From assembly GCA_003565625.1 (NCBI GenBank), contig PXBD01000005.1, forward strand, positions 1-64,000: a stretch of DNA of 64,000 bases, given 5' to 3'. Positions 56,431 through 64,000 of this stretch are shown here, one piece after another. The notes under the pieces were generated by a model. The model was not told the origin of the DNA. It worked only from the letters and a program-made list of their open reading frames with translations, and searched no databases. Origin of the DNA: Gammaproteobacteria bacterium. GTDB taxonomy: Bacteria; Pseudomonadota; Gammaproteobacteria; Xanthomonadales; Wenzhouxiangellaceae. Numbering within the stretch: the first letter of the stretch is position 1; every line of letters begins with the position of its first letter. The position numbers were made by a program, and so were the translations under genes.

Positions 56431-57094
56431 ACCGGTGCTCAGTATTCAGGACCTGCAGCGTCGCTTCGGAACGACAGGCCCGGTCCAGGTCCTTGATCAA
56501 CTGACGCTAAGTCTCGAGGCGGGCGAACGGGTCGCGGTGATGGGGTCTTCGGGCTCCGGCAAAACCACCTTGCTGCACCTGGCCGCCGGCATGGACACCC
56601 CGGATGCCGGCGAGGTCTGCATTGCAGGGCGCAATTTGTCGGCCCTGCCGGAGCCGGAGCGCACCCGCTTCCGGGCCCGCTTCATCGGCCTGGTGTTTCA
56701 GGATTTCAATCTCATTGACAGCCTGACGGTGCGCGAAAACATCGAGTTGCCGCTGTGGCTGAACCATGCCCTGGAACACGTTGACCGAATCACCGAACTG
56801 GCCGTGGAACTGGGCATCGAGCCCCTGCTGGAGCGACTGCCCGAAAAACTGTCCGGCGGCGAAAAACAGCGCGTGGCCATCGCTCGGGCCCTGGTGCACC
56901 GTCCGGCATTGCTGCTGGCCGACGAACCCACCGGCAGCCTGGACCAGACCACCGCCGAGGGCGTACTGGCGCTGTTTGATCGCATCACCCGGCAGCACAA
57001 CGTCACCTTGCTGATGGTCACCCACAACGACGAGGCCGCCGCGCTGTGCGACCGTGTTCTGCACCTGCGTCACGGCCGATTGAGCGATCACTGA
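56423..57094 (+). CDS. ABC transporter ATPase, LolD/MacB type
   Basis: This 223-residue ATPase has Walker A GSSGSGKTTLLHLAAG, Q-loop VFQDFNLIDSLTV, signature LSGGEKQRVAIARAL, Walker B LLLADEPTGSLD and H-loop VTHND. It pairs with the permease that starts at its stop codon (TGATG). Such pairs move lipids, lipoproteins or peptides out of the inner membrane. Confidence 0.92.
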   Translation: MAEPVLSIQDLQRRFGTTGPVQVLDQLTLSLEAGERVAVMGSSGSGKTTLLHLAAGMDTPDAGEVCIAGRNLSALPEPERTRFRARFIGLVFQDFNLIDSLTVRENIELPLWLNHALEHVDRITELAVELGIEPLLERLPEKLSGGEKQRVAIARALVHRPALLLADEPTGSLDQTTAEGVLALFDRITRQHNVTLLMVTHNDEAAALCDRVLHLRHGRLSDH

Positions 57095-59529
57095 TGCGCT
57101 TGCTGCTGGAGTCCTCGCGGCGATTTTTCTATCGTCATCCGGGCCAGCTGCTGCTGGCTCTGGTGGGCATCGCGGCCGGGGTGGCCGTGGTGACCGGGGT
57201 GGCGCTGATGCGCGACGTATTGATCGATGCGCTCGACAGCGCCACCGAGAGCCTGAGCGGAACCGACACCGTGCGCGTGGTCGACCCCGGCGGCGCGCTG
57301 GACGAGGAAGTCTTTCGGCAACTGGCCACCACCCGGGGCGCACCCGACCTGGTGCCCGTGCTCAGCTCGCGGCTTCGCCTTGGCAATCGCATGCTGGAGC
57401 TGGTGGCAATTGACCCGCTCTCCCTTGGCCCCAGCAGCATCATTCGCCCCGCCGGAACCGCAACCGGCGCCCTGGTTGGCCAGGCCAACGCGGCCATGGT
57501 TACAGAACGAACCCTGCAGCGCCTCGATCTGGCCCCGGGCGAGACCCTTGAGGTGCGTCATTTCGGTCAGACGCTGCAGCTTGAAATCGTTGCCGTTGTC
57601 CAGGGCGGGCCAGCACTCGATGATCGCATCATCATGGATCTGGCCGCAGCCCAGCACCTGATCGGCCGCCGCGGGGAATTGAGTTTCATTGAGGCCCCGA
57701 GCAGCGCCAGCGAATGGCTGCGGCAGCAGTTGCCGGAGAACCTGATCCTGATTGACGCCGACCAGCGGCGCGAATCAGCCGCCAGCCTGACGGCCGGCAT
57801 GCGCGCCAACCTGACCGCGATGAGCCTGCTCAGCCTGGCTGTCGGCCTGTTCGTGATCTACAGCGTGCTGGCGTTCCTGCTGGTCCAGCGCCGCCGCACC
57901 ATCGGCATGCTGCGCGCCGTCGGCGTTACCCAGGGCCAAATCCAGGCCCTGCTGGCCATGGAGACACTGGTACTGGCCAGCCTGGGCGCGCTGGCCGGCC
58001 TGGTGCTGGGCACCCTGCTCGCCACCGCGCTGCTCGATCTGGTTCGCCAGCCGGTCGCCGAGCTGTACCGCATGGTGGCCTCGGCCGGCGTCCGTCCCGG
58101 GGTCGGGCTGTATGCCAGCGTCTGGCTGCTGGCCGTGGTCATGGCCCTGGCCAGCGTGCTCGGGGTGTTGCGCGAGGCCCAGCGGATTCCGCCCGGGCAA
58201 CTGGCCCGAACCGTCCATGAATCGCAGTACAACTCGGCCGGATTCTGGCAGTGGCTGCCTTGGATACTGCTGATCCTTGGTGGCGCAGTCATCGGCATGA
58301 CGCGCAGCTTGCCGCCGGTGTTGGCAGGTCTGTTCGTCATGCTGTCCGGATGCGCGCTGCTGGCGCCGGCCGGCGGCATGCACCTGCTGCGACAGGCCGC
58401 GCGCCTGGCCGGCAGCGGCCTGGTCGCCAGAGCCATCAAGATGCTGATGAGTTCCCGCCAACGCCTGGCGCCGGCGGTATCGGCTCTGAGCCTGGCGCTG
58501 GCATTGAGCGCCGGTGTCGGCATGATGGTGCTGGGGTTCCGCGCCACGGTGGATGACTGGGTCAGCCGCCTGATCAATGCCGACACCTATCTCACCGTCA
58601 GCCAGGGCACGCTGGACTCGGCCGACGTGGAAACCATCGCTGCGTGGCCGGAAGTGACCATGTTGACCAGCTCGCGTCAGTTCCGCCTCGATGACGGCAG
58701 CATGGTAGTCGGCTACGACCTCAATCCGGTCGCCTGGTCCGGTTTCGAGTGGCTGGACGGGGATGGTGAAGCTGCTCGTGCCGCCGTGGAATCCGGCGCT
58801 GCGGTTCTGGTCACCGAACCGATGGCAAGGCGCCGCAATCTCGACCCAGGCGACAGACTGGAGCTGGTCACCCTCACCGGTCCAGTCGACTTCGAGGTCG
58901 CCGCCGTCTACCGCGACTACAGCACCGATCGAGGAATGGTCGCCATGATTGGCTGGCGTTACCGCGAACTCTGGGAAGACGACCGGCGCGACAGTATCGG
59001 CCTGTATCTGGCTCCCGACGCCGATATCACCGCGCTCGAGGAGCGCATCGCCAGCCAATTCGAGACCGGCAACCTGACCTCGCGCGAATCCGTGCGCGAA
59101 CAAACCCTGGGCGTGTTCGACCGCACCTTCCGGATCTCCTGGGCACTGGCCATTCTGGTCGGCCTGATCGCCGCCATCGCCCTGATCAGCGCGCTGCTGG
59201 CGCTGGGGCTGGAGCGGGGTCGCGAATACGCCACCCTGCGCGCCGTTGGCCTGCCGCGCCGTGGTCTGGCGGGAGTGGTCCTGACCCAGACCACCAGCCT
59301 GGCGGCCATCGCCGTGGCCATGGCAATCCCGTTCAGCCTGCTGATCCATGCAGTGCTGTCGCTGGCGGTTCAGCCGCGCGCGTTCGGCTGGAGCATCGCC
59401 CTGACCTGGCCGTGGCAGCCGCTGGCGGTTCTGGTGCCGCTGGCCTTGGCAATTGGAGTGCTGGCCGGCACCTACCCGGCCTGGAAAATCGCCGGTCGCG
59501 ATCCCGCGCCGCTGCTGAGGGCCGGCTGA
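57094..59529 (+). CDS. ABC transporter permease with FtsX domains
   Basis: This 811-residue membrane protein has an N-terminal span (residues 18-40), a large periplasmic domain, then two FtsX-type sets of spans (SLLSLAVGLFVIYSVLAFLLVQRRRTIGMLRAVG and its second-half equivalent, LGLERGREYATLRAVGLPR). The long type matches the transporters found next to AttH/CrtC-like hydrolases. Its start overlaps the ATPase stop and its stop overlaps the next gene by one base. Confidence 0.9.
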   Translation: MRLLLESSRRFFYRHPGQLLLALVGIAAGVAVVTGVALMRDVLIDALDSATESLSGTDTVRVVDPGGALDEEVFRQLATTRGAPDLVPVLSSRLRLGNRMLELVAIDPLSLGPSSIIRPAGTATGALVGQANAAMVTERTLQRLDLAPGETLEVRHFGQTLQLEIVAVVQGGPALDDRIIMDLAAAQHLIGRRGELSFIEAPSSASEWLRQQLPENLILIDADQRRESAASLTAGMRANLTAMSLLSLAVGLFVIYSVLAFLLVQRRRTIGMLRAVGVTQGQIQALLAMETLVLASLGALAGLVLGTLLATALLDLVRQPVAELYRMVASAGVRPGVGLYASVWLLAVVMALASVLGVLREAQRIPPGQLARTVHESQYNSAGFWQWLPWILLILGGAVIGMTRSLPPVLAGLFVMLSGCALLAPAGGMHLLRQAARLAGSGLVARAIKMLMSSRQRLAPAVSALSLALALSAGVGMMVLGFRATVDDWVSRLINADTYLTVSQGTLDSADVETIAAWPEVTMLTSSRQFRLDDGSMVVGYDLNPVAWSGFEWLDGDGEAARAAVESGAAVLVTEPMARRRNLDPGDRLELVTLTGPVDFEVAAVYRDYSTDRGMVAMIGWRYRELWEDDRRDSIGLYLAPDADITALEERIASQFETGNLTSRESVREQTLGVFDRTFRISWALAILVGLIAAIALISALLALGLERGREYATLRAVGLPRRGLAGVVLTQTTSLAAIAVAMAIPFSLLIHAVLSLAVQPRAFGWSIALTWPWQPLAVLVPLALAIGVLAGTYPAWKIAGRDPAPLLRAG

Positions 59530-60650
59530 TGCGTCTGGATGCCGCCGTGATTCTGACGCTGGTCGCAATGGCCATTGCCTGGCTGGCCTGGCAAACCCGG
59601 GAACCGGCAGCACCTGCCGTCGAAAGACTGAACGTCCAGGGACTGATGAGTACCGGCGGCGAACCATTCCGGCGCGTCACCGAGCCTGTTCCGATGTCGT
59701 TTCCGGACGACCATGCCCTGCATCCGGGCTACCAGTACGAATGGTGGTACTTCACCGGCAATCTCGATACGGCCGCCGGCAAGCGGCTGGGCTACCAGTT
59801 CACGTTGTTTCGCTTTGCCAGTCCGCCGGGCGAGGAACTGGATTCCGCCTGGGCGACCAACGCAACTTGGATGGCCAATCTGGCCCTGAGTGACGGCCGC
59901 CATCGGCGTTTTTACCCGGCCGAGCGATTCGCGCGCTCGGCGCTGGACCTGGCTGGAGCCGACCAGGACCGCTGGTGGCTGCGCGATTGGGAAGTGGCCC
60001 GACGCGGCGGCAGCTGGCACCTGAACGCAGAGCACGACGATTTTGCTCTGGCACTGGAACTGACAGCCACCCGGCCGCTGGTGCTGCAGGGCGATGCTGG
60101 CTACAGCCGCAAGGGGCCGGATCCGGGCAATGCCTCGCGCTACTATTCCATCCCCCGGCTGGCCACCTCCGGCACCGTCCGAATCGGGGACGAGACGCTG
60201 CCCGTCGAAGGCCTGTCCTGGCTGGACCGGGAATGGGGCTCCAACGCACTGGGCGAGGATCAGGTCGGCTGGGACTGGTTTGCCCTGCACCTCGACGACG
60301 GCCGCGACGTCATGCTGGCCCGTATCCGCTACGTCGACGGAACCACCTCGGAATGGTCCTACGGACAGCTGGTCTTCCCCGACGGCAGCCATCGCTACCT
60401 GGCCGCAGAAGAATACGAAGCCACCGTCTCGCGCTGGTGGACCGATGCCAACGGTTCACGCTGGCCGCTGGACTGGGATATCGAAATCCCGTCGGCCGAT
60501 CTGGACATCCAAACCCGGGCGGTATTCGACCATCAGCACTGGCAGGGCTCGGTCGATTACTGGGAGGGCATGATCGACGTAATCGACATCGCCGACGGCC
60601 GAAAGATCGGCCGTGGTTACCTGGAACTGTCCGGATACGGAGAGGGATAG
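59529..60650 (+). CDS. AttH/CrtC-like (lipocalin-like) secreted hydrolase
   Basis: This 373-residue protein has an N-terminal membrane anchor or signal (residues 4-20), then the two-lobed lipocalin-like fold of AttH and carotenoid 1,2-hydratase: HPGYQYEWWYFTGNL near residue 65, LGYQFTLFRF, SYGQLVFPDG, and WLDREWGSNALG. It is coupled to the FtsX permease, the common arrangement in which the ABC pair is thought to act on the hydrolase's lipid-like ligand. The exact reaction is unknown. Confidence 0.88.
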   Translation: MRLDAAVILTLVAMAIAWLAWQTREPAAPAVERLNVQGLMSTGGEPFRRVTEPVPMSFPDDHALHPGYQYEWWYFTGNLDTAAGKRLGYQFTLFRFASPPGEELDSAWATNATWMANLALSDGRHRRFYPAERFARSALDLAGADQDRWWLRDWEVARRGGSWHLNAEHDDFALALELTATRPLVLQGDAGYSRKGPDPGNASRYYSIPRLATSGTVRIGDETLPVEGLSWLDREWGSNALGEDQVGWDWFALHLDDGRDVMLARIRYVDGTTSEWSYGQLVFPDGSHRYLAAEEYEATVSRWWTDANGSRWPLDWDIEIPSADLDIQTRAVFDHQHWQGSVDYWEGMIDVIDIADGRKIGRGYLELSGYGEG

Positions 60651-60669
60651 ACCGTTTCCATCCCCCGCT

Positions 60670-61953
60670 TCAGGGGCTGCGGTAGACGCGTCCCTCGCGC
60701 ATCACGAATGGCACGTCCATAAGAACCGCCACGTCCGCGATCGGATCGCCGTCAACCGCGATGACATCGGCCAGGAAGCCGGTGCGCAAGCGGCCCAGGT
60801 CCTCGGTCCGGCCAAGCAGCTCGGCCGCGTTCACGGTGGCCGAGCGCAGCGCATCGGCCGGCGACATGCCGGCCTCGACCATGTACTGAAACTCCAGCGC
60901 ATTGTCGCCGTGCGGACATACCCCGCAGTCGGTGCCGAAGGCGATCCGGACGCCGGCGGCCTGCGCTCGGCCAAAGGTGTCCTGGATCAGCGGCCCGATC
61001 TCGGCCGCCTTGGCCGCCACAATCGGCGGGAAATAGCCTTCCACGGCAGCCATGTCGGCGACGAAGCGACCGGCCGAGATCGTGGGCACGTACCAGGTGC
61101 CGTGCTCGATCATCAAGGCGATGATGTCGTCGTCCATGTAAGTCCCGTGCTCGATCGAGTGCACGCCGGCGCGGATCGCCCGGCGCATGCCCTCGGCGCC
61201 ATGCGCATGCGCGGCCACGTGCATTTCGTAATCGGCGGCAATGCGCACGATTTCGCCAATCTCGGCCTCGGTGAACTGCGGGTTCTGGCCGCTGCGCGCA
61301 ACACTGAGTACGCCACCGGTCGCGGTAATCTTGATCAGGTCGGCGCCGTCCTTGTAGCGCTGGCGCACCGCCTGACGGCCATCCCGTTCGCCGTTGACGA
61401 CCCCCTCGCGCGGACCCGGGTCGCCCATCAGGTCGCGCCGAAACGCGTTGGTCGGGTCGGCATGGCCGCCGGTGGTAGCCAGGGACTTGGCCGCGGTAAG
61501 AATGCGCGGGCCCGGTAAAATGCCCTGGTCGATGGCATTCCGCAACGCGATACTGGCGTTGAACGAATCCCCGAGATCACGGATCGTGGTGAAACCGGCT
61601 TCGAGCGTGACCTGGGCAAAGTGAGCCCCACGCAGAGCGACATCAGCCTCGTTGTTGGTAAAGCGGCGGATATAGCTGTCCGGCGAAGACTGGCTGGTCA
61701 CGTGGGTATGCATGTCCATCAGGCCCGGCAGGCAGGTCAATTCGGTCAGGTCCAGCGCTTCAGCGTTGGTCGGCGCGTCTGCCAGGCCGGCGTGAACCGC
61801 CTGGATCCGACCATCAGCGACTACCAGCGTATGGGCGCCCAGCGTCGTGCCCGCGTCGACGTCGACCAGGGCACCGCAGCGCAACCAGACTTCGCCAGCC
61901 AGGGCGGGCGATGCCGCCATCAGGCCGATCAGCACAACCGCAATCGTTTTCAT
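60670..61953 (-). CDS. Secreted amidohydrolase, imidazolonepropionase/prolidase type
   Basis: This 427-residue product has a signal peptide (cleavage after SPALA). Metal ligands of the amidohydrolase barrel are seen in MDMHTHVTSQ, AAHAHGAEGM, SIEHGTYMDDD and GTDCGVCPHG. Members cleave proline- or arginine-containing dipeptides, among others. The start at 61953 is placed by the signal peptide. Confidence 0.88.
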   Translation of the reverse strand: MKTIAVVLIGLMAASPALAGEVWLRCGALVDVDAGTTLGAHTLVVADGRIQAVHAGLADAPTNAEALDLTELTCLPGLMDMHTHVTSQSSPDSYIRRFTNNEADVALRGAHFAQVTLEAGFTTIRDLGDSFNASIALRNAIDQGILPGPRILTAAKSLATTGGHADPTNAFRRDLMGDPGPREGVVNGERDGRQAVRQRYKDGADLIKITATGGVLSVARSGQNPQFTEAEIGEIVRIAADYEMHVAAHAHGAEGMRRAIRAGVHSIEHGTYMDDDIIALMIEHGTWYVPTISAGRFVADMAAVEGYFPPIVAAKAAEIGPLIQDTFGRAQAAGVRIAFGTDCGVCPHGDNALEFQYMVEAGMSPADALRSATVNAAELLGRTEDLGRLRTGFLADVIAVDGDPIADVAVLMDVPFVMREGRVYRSP

Positions 61954-61996
61954 TTCCGAATCATCCTCGCGCGAACCAATCGGCAATGGTACCCGA

Positions 61997-62812
61997 TCAG
62001 GACAACCAGCCTGCGATCAGGATCAGGCTCAACGCCACCAGCCAGATCATCAACATGCGCCAGACGATGTGATGTCCGGTGGTCACCCCTTCTTCAAACG
62101 ACGCGCGAGAATCCACGATCACCGCACCGACTTCGTCGAGAACCTCCGGCTGCAAGGTCCATGGAGACCGCCCTTGCCGGTGCGCATGCCAGGCATGACG
62201 AACGCGATCGTAGTCACCGCCCAGGCCCGCGCTGATGAGCATCAACAGCAACACCGGCCAGTCCAGCACATCGCGCAGGCGCAGCAGCCAGCCCGACTGG
62301 GCCGGAGCCAGGCCGGGCAGGTTCAGACTGATTCGGGTCAGGCGGTACAACAGGACTCCGGGTATGCCCAGCAGCACGAACCAGAACAAGGCCCCGAACC
62401 AGCGCGCCTGGGCGGCGTGGAACAGCGCGGCAGCGGCTTCCGGCGCCCCGGCATCGCGCTGAATTCGCATGATTCGACGCACTTTCAGATAGCGCGGATC
62501 GTTGCCGCCGGCCATCAGGATCTGGACATCGTGGTCCAGATCGCGGGGCCCCAGACTGTAGACGAACACGGCCAGCGCGGCAAAAAACCAGCCCGGCCAC
62601 CCTAACCAGGAATACGCCAGCCAGTCCAGGGCGAGGGCAAGGGCCAGGGCCACGACCACCACGGCGATCGCCGGCGCCGGGGCAGCGCCACCCAGTCGCG
62701 AACGACGCAGCGCGCCCAGCAGTCGGCCGAACCAGCCGAACCGGCGCAGCCGGGAGACCGGGCGCACGAGATGGCTGAGCAGCAGGCCCAGCAGCACGAT
62801 GAGAATGGTCAT
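61997..62812 (-). CDS. ampE: AmpE-like inner-membrane protein
   Basis: This 271-residue protein has about four spans. The conserved cytoplasmic region is FVYSLGPRDLDHDVQILM and ARWFGALFWFVLLGIPGVLLYRL. AmpE belongs to the ampDE signalling pair for beta-lactamase control in enterics. ampD, its usual neighbour, is not in the window. Confidence 0.85.
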   Translation of the reverse strand: MTILIVLLGLLLSHLVRPVSRLRRFGWFGRLLGALRRSRLGGAAPAPAIAVVVVALALALALDWLAYSWLGWPGWFFAALAVFVYSLGPRDLDHDVQILMAGGNDPRYLKVRRIMRIQRDAGAPEAAAALFHAAQARWFGALFWFVLLGIPGVLLYRLTRISLNLPGLAPAQSGWLLRLRDVLDWPVLLLMLISAGLGGDYDRVRHAWHAHRQGRSPWTLQPEVLDEVGAVIVDSRASFEEGVTTGHHIVWRMLMIWLVALSLILIAGWLS

Positions 62813-62860
62813 GCGACCAGCAGAAGCCGCCGGCGCCGACGACCCGGAAACTGGTGCGAG

Positions 62861-63205
62861 TCAGGCAAGCCCGAACGACGAGCCGCAGCCACAGGTCGTG
62901 GCAGCGTTCGGGTTGCGGATGACGAACCGCGCGCCCTGAAGACTTTCGCTGTAATCGATCTCAGCACCCTCCAGGTACTGGAAGCTGAGCGGGTCCACCA
63001 CCAGGGTCACGTCATCGCGGGTGACCGCGACATCGCCGTCGTCGGTCGCCTCGTCAAACGTGAAACCATACTGAAAACCGGAACAGCCGCCACCGGTGAT
63101 ATACACGCGCAACTTGAGCGCCGGGTTGGCTTCCTCGAGAATGAGTTCCCGCACCTTGGCGGCGGCGGCCTGAGTAAAAACAAGAGGTTGTGCTTCGGAG
63201 GCCAT
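62861..63205 (-). CDS. erpA: Iron-sulfur cluster insertion protein ErpA
   Basis: This 114-residue A-type carrier has the three cluster cysteines in GGGCSGFQY and TCGCGSSF. It delivers clusters to IspG/IspH and respiratory enzymes. The start at 63205 fits the family length. A good promoter lies at 63230-63258. Confidence 0.95.
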   Translation of the reverse strand: MASEAQPLVFTQAAAAKVRELILEEANPALKLRVYITGGGCSGFQYGFTFDEATDDGDVAVTRDDVTLVVDPLSFQYLEGAEIDYSESLQGARFVIRNPNAATTCGCGSSFGLA

Positions 63206-63229
63206 AGTTGTTGCGATTGCCGTTGGAAA

Positions 63230-63258
63230 TTTCTACAACCACGAATATACCACTGCAA
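63230..63258 (-). promoter_or_regulatory. erpA promoter
   Basis: On the minus strand TTGCAG (63253-63258) and TAGAAA (63230-63235) are spaced by 17 bases, with the start codon 25 bases beyond the -10. Confidence 0.6.
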
Positions 63259-63265
63259 GGTGCGG

Positions 63266-63292
63266 AAAAAAAAGCGGCCTTGCTCTGGCCGC
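63266..63292 (-). terminator. Intrinsic terminator upstream of the erpA promoter
   Basis: Minus strand: GCGGCC-AGAGCAA-GGCCGC followed by eight T. It is strong, and it stands between the erpA promoter and the hemJ start, where no minus-strand gene exists. Confidence 0.85.
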
Positions 63293-63382
63293 TGCAGCGG
63301 TGTTGCCCCAAACCGGATGATCGTGCACTTGTTATATCACCAACTCATGATGTTGTATTTTCATGAATTTTTCGTAATGCGC
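63266..63382 (-). ncRNA. Candidate small RNA of about 117 nt, minus strand
   Basis: The promoter at 63389-63418 would start transcription near 63382, ending at the terminator above. The 5' part is AT-rich and includes a 10-codon frame (MKIQHHELVI) without a good ribosome binding site; the 3' part is GC-rich. Because erpA has its own promoter below the terminator, the RNA looks independent of erpA. It is divergent from hemJ. Confidence 0.55.
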
Positions 63383-63388
63383 ATGGCT

Positions 63389-63418
63389 GTTATACCGTGC
63401 CGGCACAAGGTACGTCAA
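63389..63418 (-). promoter_or_regulatory. Sigma70-like promoter of the candidate small RNA
   Basis: On the minus strand TTGACG (63413-63418) and TATAAC (63389-63394) are spaced by 18 bases, both close to consensus. Confidence 0.6.
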
Positions 63419-63477
63419 GTTGTAATCCGCCCCCCCTTGCCCGACAATGCCTGCTGTTGCGATTCTGGAGAGTTCCG

Positions 63478-63897
63478 ATGTTGTGGCTGGAAGCTTCCCA
63501 CATCATTTTCGTGGTGACCTGGTTTGCCGGTCTGTTCTACCTGCCGCGCCTGTTTGTCTACGCTGCCGAGAATCCACAGGGCGAGACTTTTGAGCTACTG
63601 CGCATCATGCAGCGCCGTCTGCTGATGATCACCCACATCGGTGGCGGGCTGGCGGTGCTTCTCGGACTGGGCCTGCTGATTGCCGAACCATGGCACCTCA
63701 GCACGGGTGGGTGGATGCACGCAAAGCTGGTTCTGGTGGCGGGCCTGATCGGATATCACCTGTGGTGCTGGCGGCTGGTCGGTGTGTTCGCCCGCGGCGC
63801 CAATCGCAACACCTCGCGCTGGTACCGCTGGTTCAACGAAATTCCGGCGTTGTTCCTGGTACTGATCGTCGTGCTGGTGGTGGTCAAACCGTTCTGA
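63478..63897 (+). CDS. hemJ: Protoporphyrinogen oxidase HemJ
   Basis: This 139-residue membrane protein has four spans. The conserved histidine lies in LEASHIIFVVTWFAGLFYLPRLFVYAAE, the motif of HemJ, which oxidises protoporphyrinogen IX in haem synthesis. The C-terminal FNEIPALFLVLIV also matches. The start is the ATG at 63478 with GGAG upstream. Confidence 0.92.
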   Translation: MLWLEASHIIFVVTWFAGLFYLPRLFVYAAENPQGETFELLRIMQRRLLMITHIGGGLAVLLGLGLLIAEPWHLSTGGWMHAKLVLVAGLIGYHLWCWRLVGVFARGANRNTSRWYRWFNEIPALFLVLIVVLVVVKPF

Positions 63898-63905
63898 GCC
63901 CGGAG

Positions 63906-64000
63906 TCATACAAGCTTGCGTTGCAGAAGATCGCGCGCCATGTACAGGGCGGCAATGCTGCGACCCTCGCTACAGTCTTCGCGCTGAATCAAGGTTACCA
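63906..64000 (-). CDS. C-terminal end of an unrecognised protein, clipped by the right edge
   Basis: The last 30 codons of a minus-strand frame end with TGA at 63906, reading ...REDCSEGRSIAALYMARDLLQRKLV. It is convergent with hemJ, eight bases away. Too short to assign; the segment looks like ordinary helix of a cytoplasmic enzyme. Confidence 0.5.
   Translation of the reverse strand, partial: VTLIQREDCSEGRSIAALYMARDLLQRKLV

Overview
The window reads as chromosomal DNA of a GC-rich gammaproteobacterium. Support comes from gene content and order: maf-rng-yhdP-tldD, rsfS-nadD-holA-lptE-leuS, BamC, ErpA, AmpE, YhdP, an AlaA-type transaminase and a CGFS glutaredoxin-rhodanese fusion. The overall flavour is close to the Xanthomonadales/Chromatiales (a Wenzhouxiangella-like organism would fit), but that placement is inference from memory of families, not a search. 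Coding density is high, with many 4-base ATGA/GTGA overlaps, and most genes have clear household functions.

Layout. 1-2.8 kb is a mobile-element scar. It holds an unrecognised ORF running off the left edge, a 45-bp 3' fragment of a tRNA-Val(CAC) gene (an att site), the C-terminal half of a tyrosine recombinase, and an AbiE module whose toxin gene abiEii is truncated while the antitoxin abiEi and its palindromic promoter are intact. 2.8-8 kb is also partly eroded: membrane protein, thiolase, a Ser/Thr kinase pseudogene lacking its catalytic loop, an NmrA-like gene and a repeat-rich protein without a credible start. 8-16.6 kb holds small enzymes and lipoproteins (TspO, crotonase, SDR, MAPEG, YkvA, ElaA, a SET-domain protein, ExoIII, Grx4 fusion). 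16.7-28 kb holds an alaA-like gene-prlC-dgkA, then proBA, a GntP permease with a patatin lipase, an M28 peptidase and an MFS carrier. 28-33 kb has a thioesterase, a lipoprotein, an orphan ParA and a complete molybdate regulon modE-modABC preceded by a near-perfect ModE operator. 33-46 kb has folK-pcnB, fdxA, bamC, bcp, a PIN-PhoH protein and rng-yhdP-tldD-pmbA. 46-55.5 kb has maf, rlmH, rsfS, nadD, holA, lptE, leuS, a lipoprotein, a methyltransferase and pgi. 56-60.7 kb is a DUF3429-ABC ATPase-FtsX permease-AttH/CrtC-like operon. The right end has an amidohydrolase, ampE, erpA, hemJ and a clipped ORF.

The least explained material is non-coding. Two intergenic spaces (55.5-56.0 kb and 63.2-63.5 kb) carry sigma70-like promoters at correct spacing followed by strong intrinsic terminators with no gene between. 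They predict two roughly 100-120-nt small RNAs on the minus strand, and possibly a third on the plus strand with a CCCTCCCTCC motif. These, and the accreted tRNA-Val/AbiE island edge, are the best candidates for something undescribed. No CRISPR array, rRNA, complete tRNA or intact insertion sequence was seen.
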